Assembly: GCF_028640845.1 (NCBI RefSeq)
Contig: NC_080546.1
Location: forward strand, 67,671,205 to 67,735,204
Source: Ahaetulla prasina
Taxonomy: Eukaryota; Chordata; Lepidosauria; Squamata; Colubridae
DNA: 64,000 nucleotides
Direction: 5' to 3'
In this document: one piece after another, positions 42,136 to 53,660 of the stretch
How positions within the stretch are numbered: the first letter of the stretch is position 1
Layout: every line of letters begins with the position of its first letter
Position numbers and translations under genes: made by a program
The notes under the pieces: generated by a model
What the model was told of the DNA's origin: nothing
What the model saw: the letters and a program-made list of their open reading frames with translations, nothing else
The model's database searches: none

Positions 42136-45100
42136 GACTTTACATTTTTTACACAAGAACTTAAGAAATACCAGATTCAATTTAGATGGGAGGTTCCAGT
42201 TGGTTTGACAGTGTATTATCAAGGAAGAAGATATCGTATTGACACAGTGCTTAAGGCCAAAGATTTTCTTTCCACCGTGCTGAAACTTGAAGTAGAAATA
42301 ATAGGAAAAAGAATTCAAGAGACTCAAATGGGTGTGGAAGCTGAGGTGATTCCAGTGATGTTACCATCTGAGGAACAACCACAAGAACAAAGACTGACGA
42401 GGGGAGCCCTTAAGCGTAAAGAAAAGGAGCAACAAACTCAAAGTAAAGTTCAGGATTCTGCTACAGAAGCGGTGGGAGGAGCACGGCCGAAGATACGGGA
42501 GGACGATCTTCAGCTGATCGCTCAAAAGCTTCAGCAGGCCACTAATGGCAAATAAAATCTTGACTTGGAATGTCAATGGTTTGAATTCAGCTCAGAAGAG
42601 AAGAAAAATATTTCATTATTTGAGACAATTTAAAAATGATGTGATTTGCTTACAAGAAACGCATATTAAATTATCAGATCAAAAGTACTTAATAAACTCA
42701 AAGTTAGGTAAACATTTTGTTGCTTCAGCTTTGGAGAAAAAACATGGCATAGTGGTTTATTTGAGAAAAGATATACCAGCCAAGTTAATAGAAGAACGGA
42801 AGATATATTGCTATTGAACTTACAATAGAAACAAAAAGGACTCTCTTGTTTGGTATATATGCACCCAATCAGCAACAAGAAAAATTTTATAGAATGTTAT
42901 ATGATAAGTTGATTCTATGGGATTATAAATCGTGCATTATATTGGGAGATTGGAATGGAGTAATAGATACACGAAAGGACAAGAGAATTTCTTCTAAGAA
43001 GATACCTGCACACGCAAAGCTGCCTAAATCCTTTTTTGACATGATAGAAGATTTCGAGTTGAGAGATGTATGGAGATTGCGGAATTTCGAGGAAAGAGAC
43101 TATACTTTTTTCTCTGATAGGCATCAATCCTTCTCACGTATTGATTTTATTTTAATTTCTAATGATTTGCTTTTTAGGGTGAAGAAAACTAAGATATTTC
43201 CAAGATGTTTGTCTGATCATAGTCCTGTTTGGATGGAATTGCAATATGGAAAAGAAGGTAGAAGAACTTGGAGATTAAATGAAAATTTGTTTAGATATCA
43301 GGATAATGTAAATCAATGTAAAAAGCAGATGAAAGAATTTTTTGATTATAATTTGAATAACGAAACATCGATAGAAATGGTTTGGGACGCCAGTAAAGCT
43401 TTTATGAGAGGTGTATTAATATATATTAATAATAGACAGAGAAATAAGCAACAAAGACAGCGTAGGTATCTAGAAGAGGAAATTTATAAGAAACAACAAT
43501 TATTAATACATAACCTACATGATCAAAAACTTAAAGATGCAATAAAGTTATTAGAGAATCAATTTAATATGATAATGGCTGATCAGGTGGCAACAAATAT
43601 ACAATATGCCAAACATAATACTTTTTGTAATGCAAATAGACCTGGTAGATGGTTAGCATACACCTTAAGGAAAAGACAAAAACAACGTACTATAGAAAAA
43701 ATAGAAAAAAGGCAAAGAGAGATATCAACAGGATAAAATTAAAAAAGCTTTTTTAGAATATTATACAAATATTATACAAATATCTTAAAGATAATATATT
43801 GAATAGGGATATTGATAATTATTTGAAGGAATATAAGGTTAAAAATTTAACTTTAGAACAAACGGAAGAACTGAATCGGCCTATAACCTCTGAAGAAATT
43901 ATTTTGGTAATTAAACAATTAAAAATGGGGAAAACTCCTGGTACGGATGGGCTCACAGTTAGTTATTATAGGAATTTACAGGATGAGATGTTAGGTCCAC
44001 TTAAGGAATTATTTAATCAGATACAACTAGGAGGGGGAATTCCCCCCTCATGGAGAACCTCTTTTATTTCATTGATACCAAAAGAGGAACAGGATTGTTC
44101 TAAACCTGGGAATTATAGACCAATTTCACTTTTAAATAATGATTATAAGATTTTGTTAAAATAATAGCTAATAGATTAATGTTGATTCTGCAGCAAGAAT
44201 TCATAATGATCAATCTGGATTTATAAAAGGGAGACAGATGAGGAATAATGTTAGGCAGATTGTTAATTTACTGGAGTACTTAGAAAAGAAAATTTTATTC
44301 CAGCAGCATTTATTTTCTCGAGGCAGAGAAAGCTTTTCACCGATTGCATTGGGATTTTTTATTTAAATTAATAGAAAAGATGCAATTTGGAGATGGTTTT
44401 TTAAGAATAATTAGGGCAATTTATGGAGAGCAAACAGCACAGATTATAATCAATGGTAGCTTAACAGAACCTTTTAAGATTGCGAAAGGAACAAGACAGG
44501 GATGTCCTTTATCACCATTATTGTTTATTTTAACTCTAGAACCATTATTGGATAAAATACGAGAAGTAAAGGAGATAGAGGGAATTAGAGTTAGACAACA
44601 TGAATATAAGTTAAGAGCTTTTGCAGATGATTTGGTGATTACTTTAACAAACCCTATAAATTCTAGTAAATCTTTGTTGGAAATAATTGATCAATATGGG
44701 AATGTCTCAGGGTTTAAGGTAAATCAGAAAAGACAAAAGTGATAATAAAAATATGGCCAGACAACAGAAAGAAAACTAGAGGAAGTAACAGGATTTGAAA
44801 TTGTAAAGAAGGTTAAGTACTTAGGGTTTATATTACATCATCAAATGTGAAATTGTATAAGAATAACTATGAGGTTTTATGGCAAAAGTTCAGAAGGAGT
44901 TGATTGTTTGGAAAAATTGCAATTATCTTTGCTGGGAGAATTGCTGCTATTAAAATGAATGTTTTACCTAGATTTTATTCCTCTTTCAGATGATACCAAT
45001 AATTAAGAAAGATAAGAATCTTGAGGAATGGCAGAAGGAATTAACAAATTTATATGGGAAGGTAAAAAGCTAGGGTTAAAATGAAAATAATTCAAGATTC

Positions 45101-46502
45101 TCGGAAAGGGAGGTTTAAAATGCCTAATTTTAAATTATATTATGAAGCAGCTGCTCTCTGCAATAAGTGATTGGTTTAATTTAACAGAGGACAGAATCTT
45201 GAATATAGAAGGTTATGATTTGTTATATGGATGGCATGCATATCAAATTTATGACAAAAAGTGGATAAGGCCTTTAAAAATCATGTGCTAAGAACTGCTC
45301 TTCATGTGTTTGGAAAAATACTCTTATAAACTAAATTATAAGGTTCCTATATGGGCAAGTCCTAGACATACAATAGAGAACATAAATATAGAACAGAATC
45401 AGGAAATGATTACATATAAAGATCTTTTGTATACTGAAAGAGGTAATTTGCAATTAAAATCTCTGCACGTATTAAAACAGGAAGGGAAAAATTATACTTG
45501 GTTTCAATATGAGCAACTACGTGCTAGATGGAAGGAAGATCAGAAAATTGGTATAGAGCAGAACGAGGGAAATTTGGTAAAGCAAATTAGAAATCAGTCT
45601 CAGGAGCATATAAAGAGATTGTATAATGTGTTACTTGAAATAGATTCTGAAAGGGACTTGGTAAAGGACTGTATGATAAAGTGGGCACAAAATTTTCAGG
45701 AGCCAATATTATTGGAAACTTGGGAAAAAATTTGGGTTAGAAATGTTAAATTCACGCAGGTACAGAATCTGAGGGAAAATTTTTATAAAATGTTTTATAG
45801 ATGGCATCTAGATCCTAAAAAATTATCGTGTATGTATCCAGATATGCAAGCAAAATGTTGGAGATGTAATTGTGATGACGCTACATATTTTCACATTTGG
45901 TGGACTTGTAAGGACATAAAGGCCTTTTGGATAAAAATTTGGTGGATTTTACAAAATGTTTTGAAAAAGAAGATAAAGTTCCTGCCGCAATTTTTTCTGT
46001 TGGGAATTATTACGGATTGTACAGTAATTGAGACTAAATTGATTTTAAATCTAATAACTGCAGCAGGATTATTAATAGGACAATATTGGAAGAAAAAAGA
46101 AGTACCTACAATAGAAGAATGGATATTGAAAGTTACCAATTTGGCTGAGATGGCGAAGATATCAGCCTTTTTGAAAGATAATACGCAAGAAAGATACTTA
46201 AAGGAATGGAAAAAATGGATTGACTATATTCAACGTAGATATCAGACTAAGAGTTATCAGACTGTTTTTGAATGATTATGATGTATTATTCTTGATTGTT
46301 TTTGGGGGAAATTAGGAATTGATGATTGTAGGGGTATAATTAAGTTGGGATGAAAATTTTTTAGCATATGTTTGTTTTATTTTTAACTATACCTTGTGCC
46401 CGTTCCGGGAAGTCGGGGGGGGAGGGGGGTTGTGAAGGGAGGGGAGAGGAGGGGGGGAAAGGGGGAAAAAATTTTGTAAAACTTTTTGAATAAAAAAAAA
46501 AA
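42136..46502 (+). pseudogene. L1 LINE, 5'-truncated, nearly full ORF2
   Basis: It starts in the ORF1 C-terminal domain (FFTQELKKYQIQF, YYQGRRYRIDTVLKAKDFLS; stop at 42553). ORF2 begins at 42545, overlapping ORF1. Endonuclease: WNVNGLNSAQKRR, LQETHIKLSD, ILGDWNGVIDTRKD, SFSRIDFIL, CLSDHSPVWM. RT: GKTPGTDGLTVSYYRNLQDE, WRTSFISLIPKEEQD, NYRPISLLNNDYKIL, GTRQGCPLSPLLFILTLEP and RAFADDLVITLTNP. The C-terminal part (45304-46275) has the zinc-like CWRCNCDDATYFHIWWTC. Frameshifts occur near 42800, 43740, 44165 and 44740-45300. The 3' UTR has a G-rich run (46418-46468) and poly(A) to 46502. It would encode a nicking endonuclease/RT but is broken. Confidence 0.93.
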
Positions 46503-46503
46503 T

Positions 46504-46870
46504 ACAGTTGGCATGGTAATCAATGTCTGTTTCTCCCCGGTTTTGACATGTTTTAAGTTCAGCAGGTAGTTCACAGAAGTGGGTTCTTTGAAGTGTGGAT
46601 AGGTCTGGCCTTGAGCGAAGTTTGATATAGTTTGAGTTGCTTCTTGCAATTGAGTTGATGGTATGAATGAATTTCCTTTTGCTGATCTCATTCTTGCAAA
46701 TTACTCTGCAGAAACATGGAGCCACTGAACCATCACCGTATTTGAACTCAGGGCCGTCGTGGGAAACATCAATGATTTCTTCTGGGGAGATGATGGTGTC
46801 TGATATTTGCTGATGATGTCACATACTTTTGTAATATCATTAGATTCATTGGTGTCCTCAAGACCAAATA
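46504..46870 (-). pseudogene. L3-like LINE N-terminal segment
   Basis: Minus-strand frames read GDGSVAPCFCRVICKNEISK, RKFIHTINSIARSNSNYIK and LRSRPDLSTLQRTHFCELPA. By position and strand this is the segment upstream of the endonuclease at 40174-41527, displaced by the composite insertion. The family of this N-terminal protein is not recognised. Confidence 0.55.
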
Positions 46871-47059
46871 AGATGGCATTTTATCTCTCTTCAATTCAAA
46901 GGAGGGAGGAGAAGTGATGTCTGTAAATATACTGAATCTATTTTTTACAAATGCTGCAGAAATGACTGGATTGTTGGTTTAATAATGTGCCTATAATTGG
47001 TGACTGGTAATGCGTTGCATTATTATTAATACTGAACTGGAAAGAAAAGGGGATTAATA
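46871..47059. other. Mixed unassigned sequence
   Basis: Short stretch between LINE remnants; possibly decayed CR1 RT (SVNILNLFFTNAAEMTG-like). Confidence 0.35.
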
Positions 47060-47853
47060 GGCTCAAGTTACAGTAGGATCTTGACAGACTTGAACATTGG
47101 GCACTATCTAACAAAAGGAAATTCAACAGTGAAAAAGGTTAGGTTCTACATTTAGGCAAAAAAACAAAATGCACAGATACTGGATATGTGGTACCTTGCT
47201 CAATAGTAGTAACTGTGAGAGGGATCTTGGAGTCCTAGTGGACAACCATTTATATATGAGCCAGCAGTGTGCAGCAGCTGCTAAAAAAGCCAACACAGTT
47301 CTGGGCTGCATAAACAGAGGGATAGAATAAAGACCACTTTATAATGCCTTGGTAAGGCCACACTTGGAATACTGCATTCAGTTTTGGTCGCTGCAATGTA
47401 AAAAAGATGCTGAGACTCTAGAAAGAGTGCAGAGAAGAGCAACAAAGATGATTAGGGGACTGGAGGCTAGAACATATGAAGAATGGTTGCAGGAACTGGC
47501 TATGTCTAGTTTAATAAAAAGAAGGACTAGGGGAGACATGATAGCAGTGTTCCAATATCTCAGGGGTTGCCACAAAGAAGAAGGAGTCAAACTATTCTCC
47601 AAAGCACCTGAAGGTAGAACAAGAAGCAATGGGTGGAAACTGATCAAGGAAACAAGCAACTTAGAACTAAGGAGAAATTTCCTGACAGTTAGAACAATTA
47701 ATAAGTGGAACGACTTGCCTGCAGAAATTGTGAATGCTCCAACACTGGAAATTTTTAAGAAAATGTTGGTCTGAGATGGTGTCTGAGATGGTGTAGAGTT
47801 TCCTGCCTGGGCAGGGGGTTGGACTAGAAGGCCTCCAAGGTTCCTTCCAACTC

Positions 47854-47855
<2 letters not shown>
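47060..47855 (+). pseudogene. CR1 LINE 3' end with open C-terminal frame
   Basis: Residues [28 protein letters not shown] and an [15 protein letters not shown] block mark the RT thumb. From 47349 a 141-codon frame is open: MVRPHLEYCIQFWSLQCKKD, ERVQRRATKMIRGLEARTYE, MIAVFQYLRGCHKEEGVKLF, LELRRNFLTVRTINKWNDLP and TLEIFKKMLV. The 3' UTR (TCCTGCCTGGGCAGGGGGTT, GGACTAGAAGGCCTCCAAGG) follows. This C-terminus is conserved in all CR1 elements and has no known catalytic site. The copy is 5'-truncated. Confidence 0.9.
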
Positions 47856-47899
<44 letters not shown>

Positions 47900-47922
47900 A
47901 TTATTATTATTATTATTATTGT
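47856..47922. repeat. (GTT)n-(ATT)n compound microsatellite
   Basis: About 15 TGT/GTT units pass into about 7 ATT units directly at the CR1 3' end (CCAACTCTGTTGTTG). It probably expanded from the CR1 terminal repeat. Confidence 0.93.
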
Positions 47923-48394
47923 GAAATACTTCATTAATTATTAGCGTACAATATGTCACAAGATAACATGTATTGGACAGTGTGGTAAGAGAAGTCTCCA
48001 AATTATAAGAATGTAATTCCACAAAAGTAAATTATAATATGAAATAGTAAGAATATTTCATGATGGAAGGAATTACTCATGAAACAAGAATAATAGATTT
48101 TTAGGGTTTTTTAGGTAATAAATTTCAACTATTTCTGCAAACTATTTTTATACTCAAGATATGTAGTGTGTCTGCATTTGTGCGTTCAAATCAGTTTTTT
48201 ACTCCTGGACGAAGTCACCACACTGTACAACTCCCAGTGGTTTTCTTGGCAAGCAATTCAGAATTGGCAAGTCTACAGTTTGGACCTGAGTAACTAACCA
48301 CCCAAGGTGACCCATATTACCAAACCAGCTCTGGTGTATGCATTTACAAGCTTAGAAAAAGACTGTCATTTAATGGATTCTTCATCATTAGGAA
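47923..48394. other. No gene seen
   Basis: AT-rich unique-looking sequence between two CR1 3' ends facing each other. Nothing recognised. Confidence 0.4.
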
Positions 48395-49944
48395 TGGACT
48401 AACAGATTAACAGAGTTGGAAGAGACTTTATAGGTCATCGAGTCCAACCCCTGCTCAAGCAGGACACCCTATACCATTTCTGACAAATAGCAGTCCAATC
48501 TCTTCTTGAAAGCCTCCAATGATGAAGCTCCCACAACTCTTGAAGGCAAGCTGTTCCATTGGTTGGTTGTTCTCACTGTCAGAAAGTTCCTCCGCATTTC
48601 TAGGTTGAATCTCTCCTTGGTCAGTTTCCATCCATTATTCCTTGTCTGGCCTTCAGGTGCTTTGGAAAATATCTTGACCCCCCTCATCTCTGTGGCAGCC
48701 CCTCAAATATTGGAACATTTCTATCACGTCTCCCCTGGTCCTTCTCTTCACTAGATAGCCATGCCCTAATCATCCTGGTTGCTCTCCTCTGCATATTTTC
48801 TAGAGTTTCAACATCTTTTTTATAGTGTGATGACCAAAACTGAATGCAGGTGTCAGGTGTGTTCTTACTAGGGCTTTATAGAGTGGTATTAGTACCTCAC
48901 TTGGTCTTGATTGCATCCCTCTGTTAATGCAATTTAGGACTGCATTGGCTTTTTTGCCTGCCACTGCACACTGCTGGCTCATATTTAGCTGGCTGTCCAC
49001 TAAGACTCCAAGATCCCTCTCACAGTCACTGCTATTAAGCCTGGTTTCACCCAGTTTATATGTGTACTTCTGGTTTTTCTTACCTAAGTGTAGGATTTTA
49101 CTTTTCTCTACAATGAATTTCATTTTGTTAGATAGGACCCAGTGTTCAAGTCTGTTAAGATCTATCTGGATCTTGAGCCTAACTTCTAGAGTGTTAGCTA
49201 TTCCTGCCAATTTAGTATCATTAGAAAATTTGGTGAGTTTCCCTTCTATTCCCTCATCTAAGTTGTTTATGAAGATATTGAAGAGTACTGGGCCTAAGAT
49301 GGAACCTTGTGGCACACCACTGTTTATTTCTTTCCATGTAGACTTAGACCCATTAAGGACTACTTATTGAATATGGTTTGTCAGCCAGTTGCAAATCCAT
49401 CTGGTGGTGATGCAATCTATCCCGCTTATGAAGTAGTAGGTTGTGGTCTACTTTGTTGAATGCCTTGCTGATGTCTAAGTCTATTATGTCTACAGTATTT
49501 CGCTGGTCTACTAATTTAGTCACTATGTTGAAGAATGAAATAAGATTGGTTTGGCATGATCTGTTTTTAACAAACCCGTGCTGATTGCTAGTTATTCACT
49601 CACTTTTAGGTGTTGGCAGATCTGTTTTTTTATTATCTTTTCCAGTATCTTCCCGGGTATTGATGGTAGGCTGATTGGTTTGTAGTTTCCGAGATCTGTT
49701 TTTTCCCCCTTTTTGAAGATAGGAACCATATCATCTCTTTTCCAGTCATCTGGTAGTTCCTCGGTGTTCCAGGATTTCTGAAAGATGTGGTGCAATGGTT
49801 CTGAGAAGACATCTGCCAGCTCTTTTAGAACTCTGGGATGTAATCCATCAGGTCCCGATGATTTGTATTCATCAAGATCAGACAGGTGTTCTCTTACTAT
49901 TTTTTTGCTTATTTTAACTTTTATTTCCTGTCTGTTTTTTACAG
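48395..49944 (-). pseudogene. CR1 LINE, RT and 3' end of a long minus-strand copy
   Basis: From 49944 leftward: VKDRQ-type linker, HHIFQKSWNTEELPDDWKRD, MVPIFKKGEKTDLGNYKPIS, LPSIPGKILEKIIKKQICQH, a frameshifted region, then [20 protein letters not shown], the YADD equivalent decayed to FSNDTKLAGIA, DLNRLEHWVLSNKMKFIVEK, DLGVLVDSQLNMSQQCAVAG and the C-terminal GWKLTKERFNLEMRRNFLTV. The 3' UTR ends at about 48395 with AACAGAGTTGGAAG. The upstream parts are at 52071-54180. The FSND change removes a catalytic aspartate. Confidence 0.92.
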
Positions 49945-50157
49945 TTGTTGTGTCTGTGCCACCCGAGCCAGGCCCCCTGCCAGAAAGTGACTCAGAAAGT
50001 GAGGGGGAAGGGCCATCAGGACTTACCTCTGGAGCACTGGCTCCTCTGGCTCAGCTCCAGGAGCCAGAGGTAGGCCAGGTGGAGGAGATAATGAGGCCTC
50101 CATCCCCTGACTCTTCCCCCCCCCACGCCATGCCTCCAGACTTGGCTGCTGGCAACT
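49945..50157 (+). repeat. Unassigned acidic repeat family, fragment 1
   Basis: Plus-strand codons read VPPEPGPLPESDSESEGEGP and SGLTSGALAPLAQLQEPEV, then proline-rich PPSPDSSPPHAMPPDLAA. A related composition (GPSG flanked by acidic and PEP runs) recurs at 54545-54660. It replaces a stretch of CR1, with deletion of the CR1 linker. The family was not recognised; an LTR origin is possible. Confidence 0.5.
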
Positions 50158-50169
50158 CTTTTAAAATCT

Positions 50170-52059
50170 TTTTTTTTGAACAAATTTTTATTGATTTTTT
50201 AGTTCCCCCCCCCCCCCTACACACATACATGTTTTATGAACAGAGTATTGGCCATATCATATCTTATACAAGTCAATATATTCAAATATATTTTACTTAG
50301 TTACAGTTTTTGCCAAAATATTCTTTTTTCATAGTTTTTATTCATTTCCTAATATTTCCTTGCTCCTTTTATTAAGTCACATCTTCCTTCACTCTCAAGT
50401 TTTAATTTTTCCATTTTTATTCATGTTCATTCTCTTTCATTCCTTTTTTTTAACTATTTCAATTTTTATCCTAATATATTCAAATATATTGGGGTTGCCT
50501 TTCTTCCATTTCATCTTTTCCTTTTCACAGCAATCCTTTCTTCTCCTCTCACTCCTTTCCCTCCTTCCTTTTTTCCTACCTACTTTCTTCTCCTATCTCC
50601 TATTCCTTCTCTATTTCCCCTTCCTTTCTCACCCTCCACCCTACTTCCTCCCTAACTAACCTTGTCTCCTACTCTTATTTCCCCTACCTTTCCTCCTTTC
50701 CTCTTCCTTTTCTTCTTTCTCTCTCCCTCCTTCTCCCTTTCCATCTCTCTCCTCTTATCTCTCTCCATTGCTGTATTTATTTTCATATCAATATTTCTGG
50801 TGTCCAGACAACCCTGGTTTTCTCATTTATTATGCATTTTTTCTCAAACCTCCCCTCCTACATTTTAGTTATTAACATTGTCTTAATCTTATTCCATTTA
50901 TATCATATAATCAATTAATGCAACTTTCCACCTCTTATTTTCTTAGAGTTTTTGTTTATAATTCAATACTTATTATTTTCTTCCAATAGTGTAGATTATT
51001 TACTAACATTTCAATTTTATTCCCTTTTACATCTTAATTTCAATCATTTTCACTTATAAACCATACTGTCAGCCTCCACTTATAAACCATACTGTCATAC
51101 TGTCAGAGGAGGGATTTATGAGGGATATGTACTGTATGTGTAAGTCACTCCTACTATTCAGATCTTGCTTTTCTTTCATTGCATTCAGTCATACTCAGTA
51201 AAAGTACCTTTCTCTATAAACAATGGAGTTGGGGGTTTTCCTTTCTTGGGTATTGAACGGAGGCACGCTTGACACATACTATCTTTCACATTTCATCTGC
51301 TGGATTTTCCATTCTTTTATATATTTAAAATGCAAGCCAGTTCAAATGTTTTTATTTTTTCCTGTCGTCCAAATTCCAATCTTGATCTTTTCCAGTTCTT
51401 ACCACAGCTTTTTAAACAAGACAGTCCCTTTCCTCTTAGACTAAACAATGCAAAGCTGTTTTTTTCTCTTCTCCAGCAATGATTCTCTCCAATCCACAAC
51501 TACTGGCAACAAAATGTCACTATTAAATCCTTTTGTTAGTAGAAGATGTTTTCTCTCAATCTTCTTCTCCCTTTAAGATTTATATTTTCTTCCAAGACCA
51601 ATTTTAAATCCAGATGGAATTTCTTTTAGGGCTTTTGTCTTGTAAATTCTCTTTACTGTTTGCTTCCTCTCACTTTAAGTTTCCGCATGCCAATTAGCCG
51701 CTAACTTCAAGCCGGAAAATTTTTGAGCTTTAAAAGTTTTTTTCTTACCTGCAAGTTGGCCAATTGCTTGCCGAGTAACAATACTCTGTTCTGATCTCAC
51801 CTCCTGCTCAGTCTTCTTGTGTGGCTTTCCCGACTTTGGCAGCTTCTAATGGCTGCCTTTCCTGTCATTGGGTCGAAAGCTGGATGCCGGTGCTACAGGG
51901 AATTTGCAACTTCCCTGTTCGCGCTTGGCCGGTGCCTTCTTTCTTTGCTGCCCCTCCAGACAGCTATGGTTCATTGAGAACCCCCCAGAATGGCAGGAAT
52001 TTTGGCATTCACACCAGAGCACCAGGGCACATTGTCCTGTCATGACACTCCGCCGTTCT
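50170..52059 (-). mobile_element. A-rich non-autonomous retroposon, second copy
   Basis: TTTTAAAATCT is present at 50159-50169 and 52060-52070. Read on the minus strand, the head (AGCAAAGAAAGAAGGCACCG, GCCAAAGTCGGGAAAGCC) matches the head at 38220-38480. A long A-rich body and the tail AATAAAAATTTGTTCAAAAA follow. It is inserted into CR1 at a TTTT/AAAA-type site. It contains a solo LTR at 51067-51274. Confidence 0.75.
51067..51274 (+). mobile_element. Solo LTR, 208 bp, 5-bp target duplication
   Basis: TGTCAGCCTCCACTTATAAA to GGAGGCACGCTTGACA, flanked by CATAC at 51062-51066 and 51275-51279. The ends match the LTR at 61229-61716 (TGTCAGCCTCCACTTA and GGAGGCAAGCTGACA), including an ATGGAGTTGGG block. 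It is shorter, with a small CATACTGTCA duplication at its left end. It contains CAGATCTTGC at the expected transcript start. Confidence 0.82.
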
Positions 52060-52070
52060 TTTTAAAATCT

Positions 52071-53353
52071 AAGAAACTGGTATCAGACTGCTTGTGTTTG
52101 TGTTATGTTGAATTCTATCATGACATGGTCACCCTCACCCAAAGTTCCTGCAGTTTCAACTCCCTCTATCACTTCTTTGTTTTTAAATATTAAGTCCAGT
52201 ATGGCTGCCCCCCTAGTTCCCTCCTCTACCTTTTGGACAACAAAGTTGTCAGTTAGGTTGGTTAGGAACCTATTTGATTTTTCACTTGGTGCAGAATTAG
52301 TTTTCAAATTGATTGAAGTCCCCCATTACTATTGTAGTGTGTTTCCTACATATGTTTGTTAGTTGGTTGTCAAAAAGGATATCTATTTTTTCTTGTTGAT
52401 TGGGTGGCCTATAGTATACACCTATGGCCATGTCATTTTTTTGTCTTTTATGTTGACCCATATGCATTCTAGGAGGTTTTTGTCTTTGGTTTCATGCAAT
52501 TTTGTAGCAATATAGTGGCCCTTTACATACAGTGCAACTGCACCTCCTCTTTTATGGGGTCTTTTTTTTTTTTGAAGAGTTTGTATCCTTCTATCAGTAT
52601 GTTCCAGTCATGGGTTTCATCCCATCAAGTTTCTGTTATTCCTACTACGTCGTATCTACTTTTGTGTATTAATAGTTCAAGTTCACCCTGTTTGTTCCCC
52701 AGAGTTTGTGCATTTGTATATAAGAACTTGAGATCTTTATCTCTGGGTATGCTTCCTATGTCTCCTATTTGGTATTTGAATTTGTCTTCCTTCCCATCCC
52801 TCCTTACTTCGTTGTTTGTCTTGCTTCCTAGGTGCTTTTGCTTGGAATTAGGTCCTGGAGATCCTAAAGACTGGTCACCCTCCCCATCAATTTTAGTTTA
52901 AAGCCCTCCTGATAAGTTGAGCCAGTCGTTTTCTGAAAACATTCTTCCCAATCTTCGTGAGGTGCAACCCATCCCTTGCCAAAAGCCCATCTTGGAGGTA
53001 GTAGAGACCATGGTCCAGGAATCCAAAGTTTTTTTGGCGAAACCAACCCTTTAGCCAGTAGTTCACATTTTGAATTCTTTGTTCTGTTACTGGATGTTGT
53101 TCTTTCATTGGCAGTACAGATGAAAAAACTACTTGTGTATCTAAGTCCTTGACTTTCTTGCCTAGCTGCTCATAATCATTCAATATTGTTTTCAAGTCCT
53201 TTTTTGTATCATTCGTCCCTAGTAGAAAGGGGTAATAGTCTGTTGGTTTAATTATTTTGGTTGGGTTCTCAGCCATATCTTTGATTTTAGCTCCAGGGAG
53301 ACAACATATCTCTCTGGATTGACTGTCTGGTCTACAGACGGCAAGTTCTGTTC
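52071..53353 (-). pseudogene. CR1 LINE, ORF1 esterase end and ORF2 endonuclease
   Basis: Minus strand from the right: LLGTNDTKKDLKTILNDYEQ (GTND block of an SGNH esterase), LDTQVVFSSVLPMKEQHPVT, NYWLKGWFRQKNFGFLDHGL and DGLHLTKIGKNVF (block V aspartate and histidine), ending RRALN at 52893. ORF2 follows: LYTNAQTLGNKQGELELLIH, GITET (endonuclease glutamate), AAILDLIFKNKEVIEGVETA, GEGDHVMIEFNITQT. Known: CR1 ORF1 of this type carries a lipid-esterase-like domain. A MITE at 53354-53652 splits ORF1. Confidence 0.9.
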
Positions 53354-53652
53354 CAGGGGTGAAATCCAGCAGGTTCTGACAGGTTCTGGAGAACCAGTAG
53401 CAGAAATTTTGAGTAGTTTGGAGAACTGGCAAATACCACCTCTGGCTGGCCCCAGAGTGGGGTGAGAATGGAGATTTTGCAATATCCTTCCCCCAGGAGT
53501 GGGGAGGGAATGGAGATTTTGCAGTATCCTTCCCCTGGAGTGGGGTGGGAATGGAGATTTTGCAGTATCCTTTCCCTGCCATACTCACCAAGCCATCTCC
53601 ACCAAGCCATGCCCACAGAACCAGTGGTTAAAAAAAATGGATTTCACCACTG
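53354..53652. mobile_element. hAT MITE, complete, with internal tandem repeat
   Basis: CAGGGGTGAAATCCAGCAGG to AATGGATTTCACCACTG, flanked by exact TTCTGTTC octamers (53346-53353 and 53653-53660). Its centre has three units of about 40 bp (GGTGGGAATGGAGATTTTGC, AGTATCCTT). It is inserted in CR1 ORF1 directly after the GDS motif. Confidence 0.93.
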
Positions 53653-53660
53653 TTCTGTTC

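Noticed and set aside
47378..48022. 214-codon minus-strand frame with an asparagine run
   Set aside because: Antisense of the CR1 C-terminus plus the (GTT)n microsatellite; the poly-Asn is an artefact.
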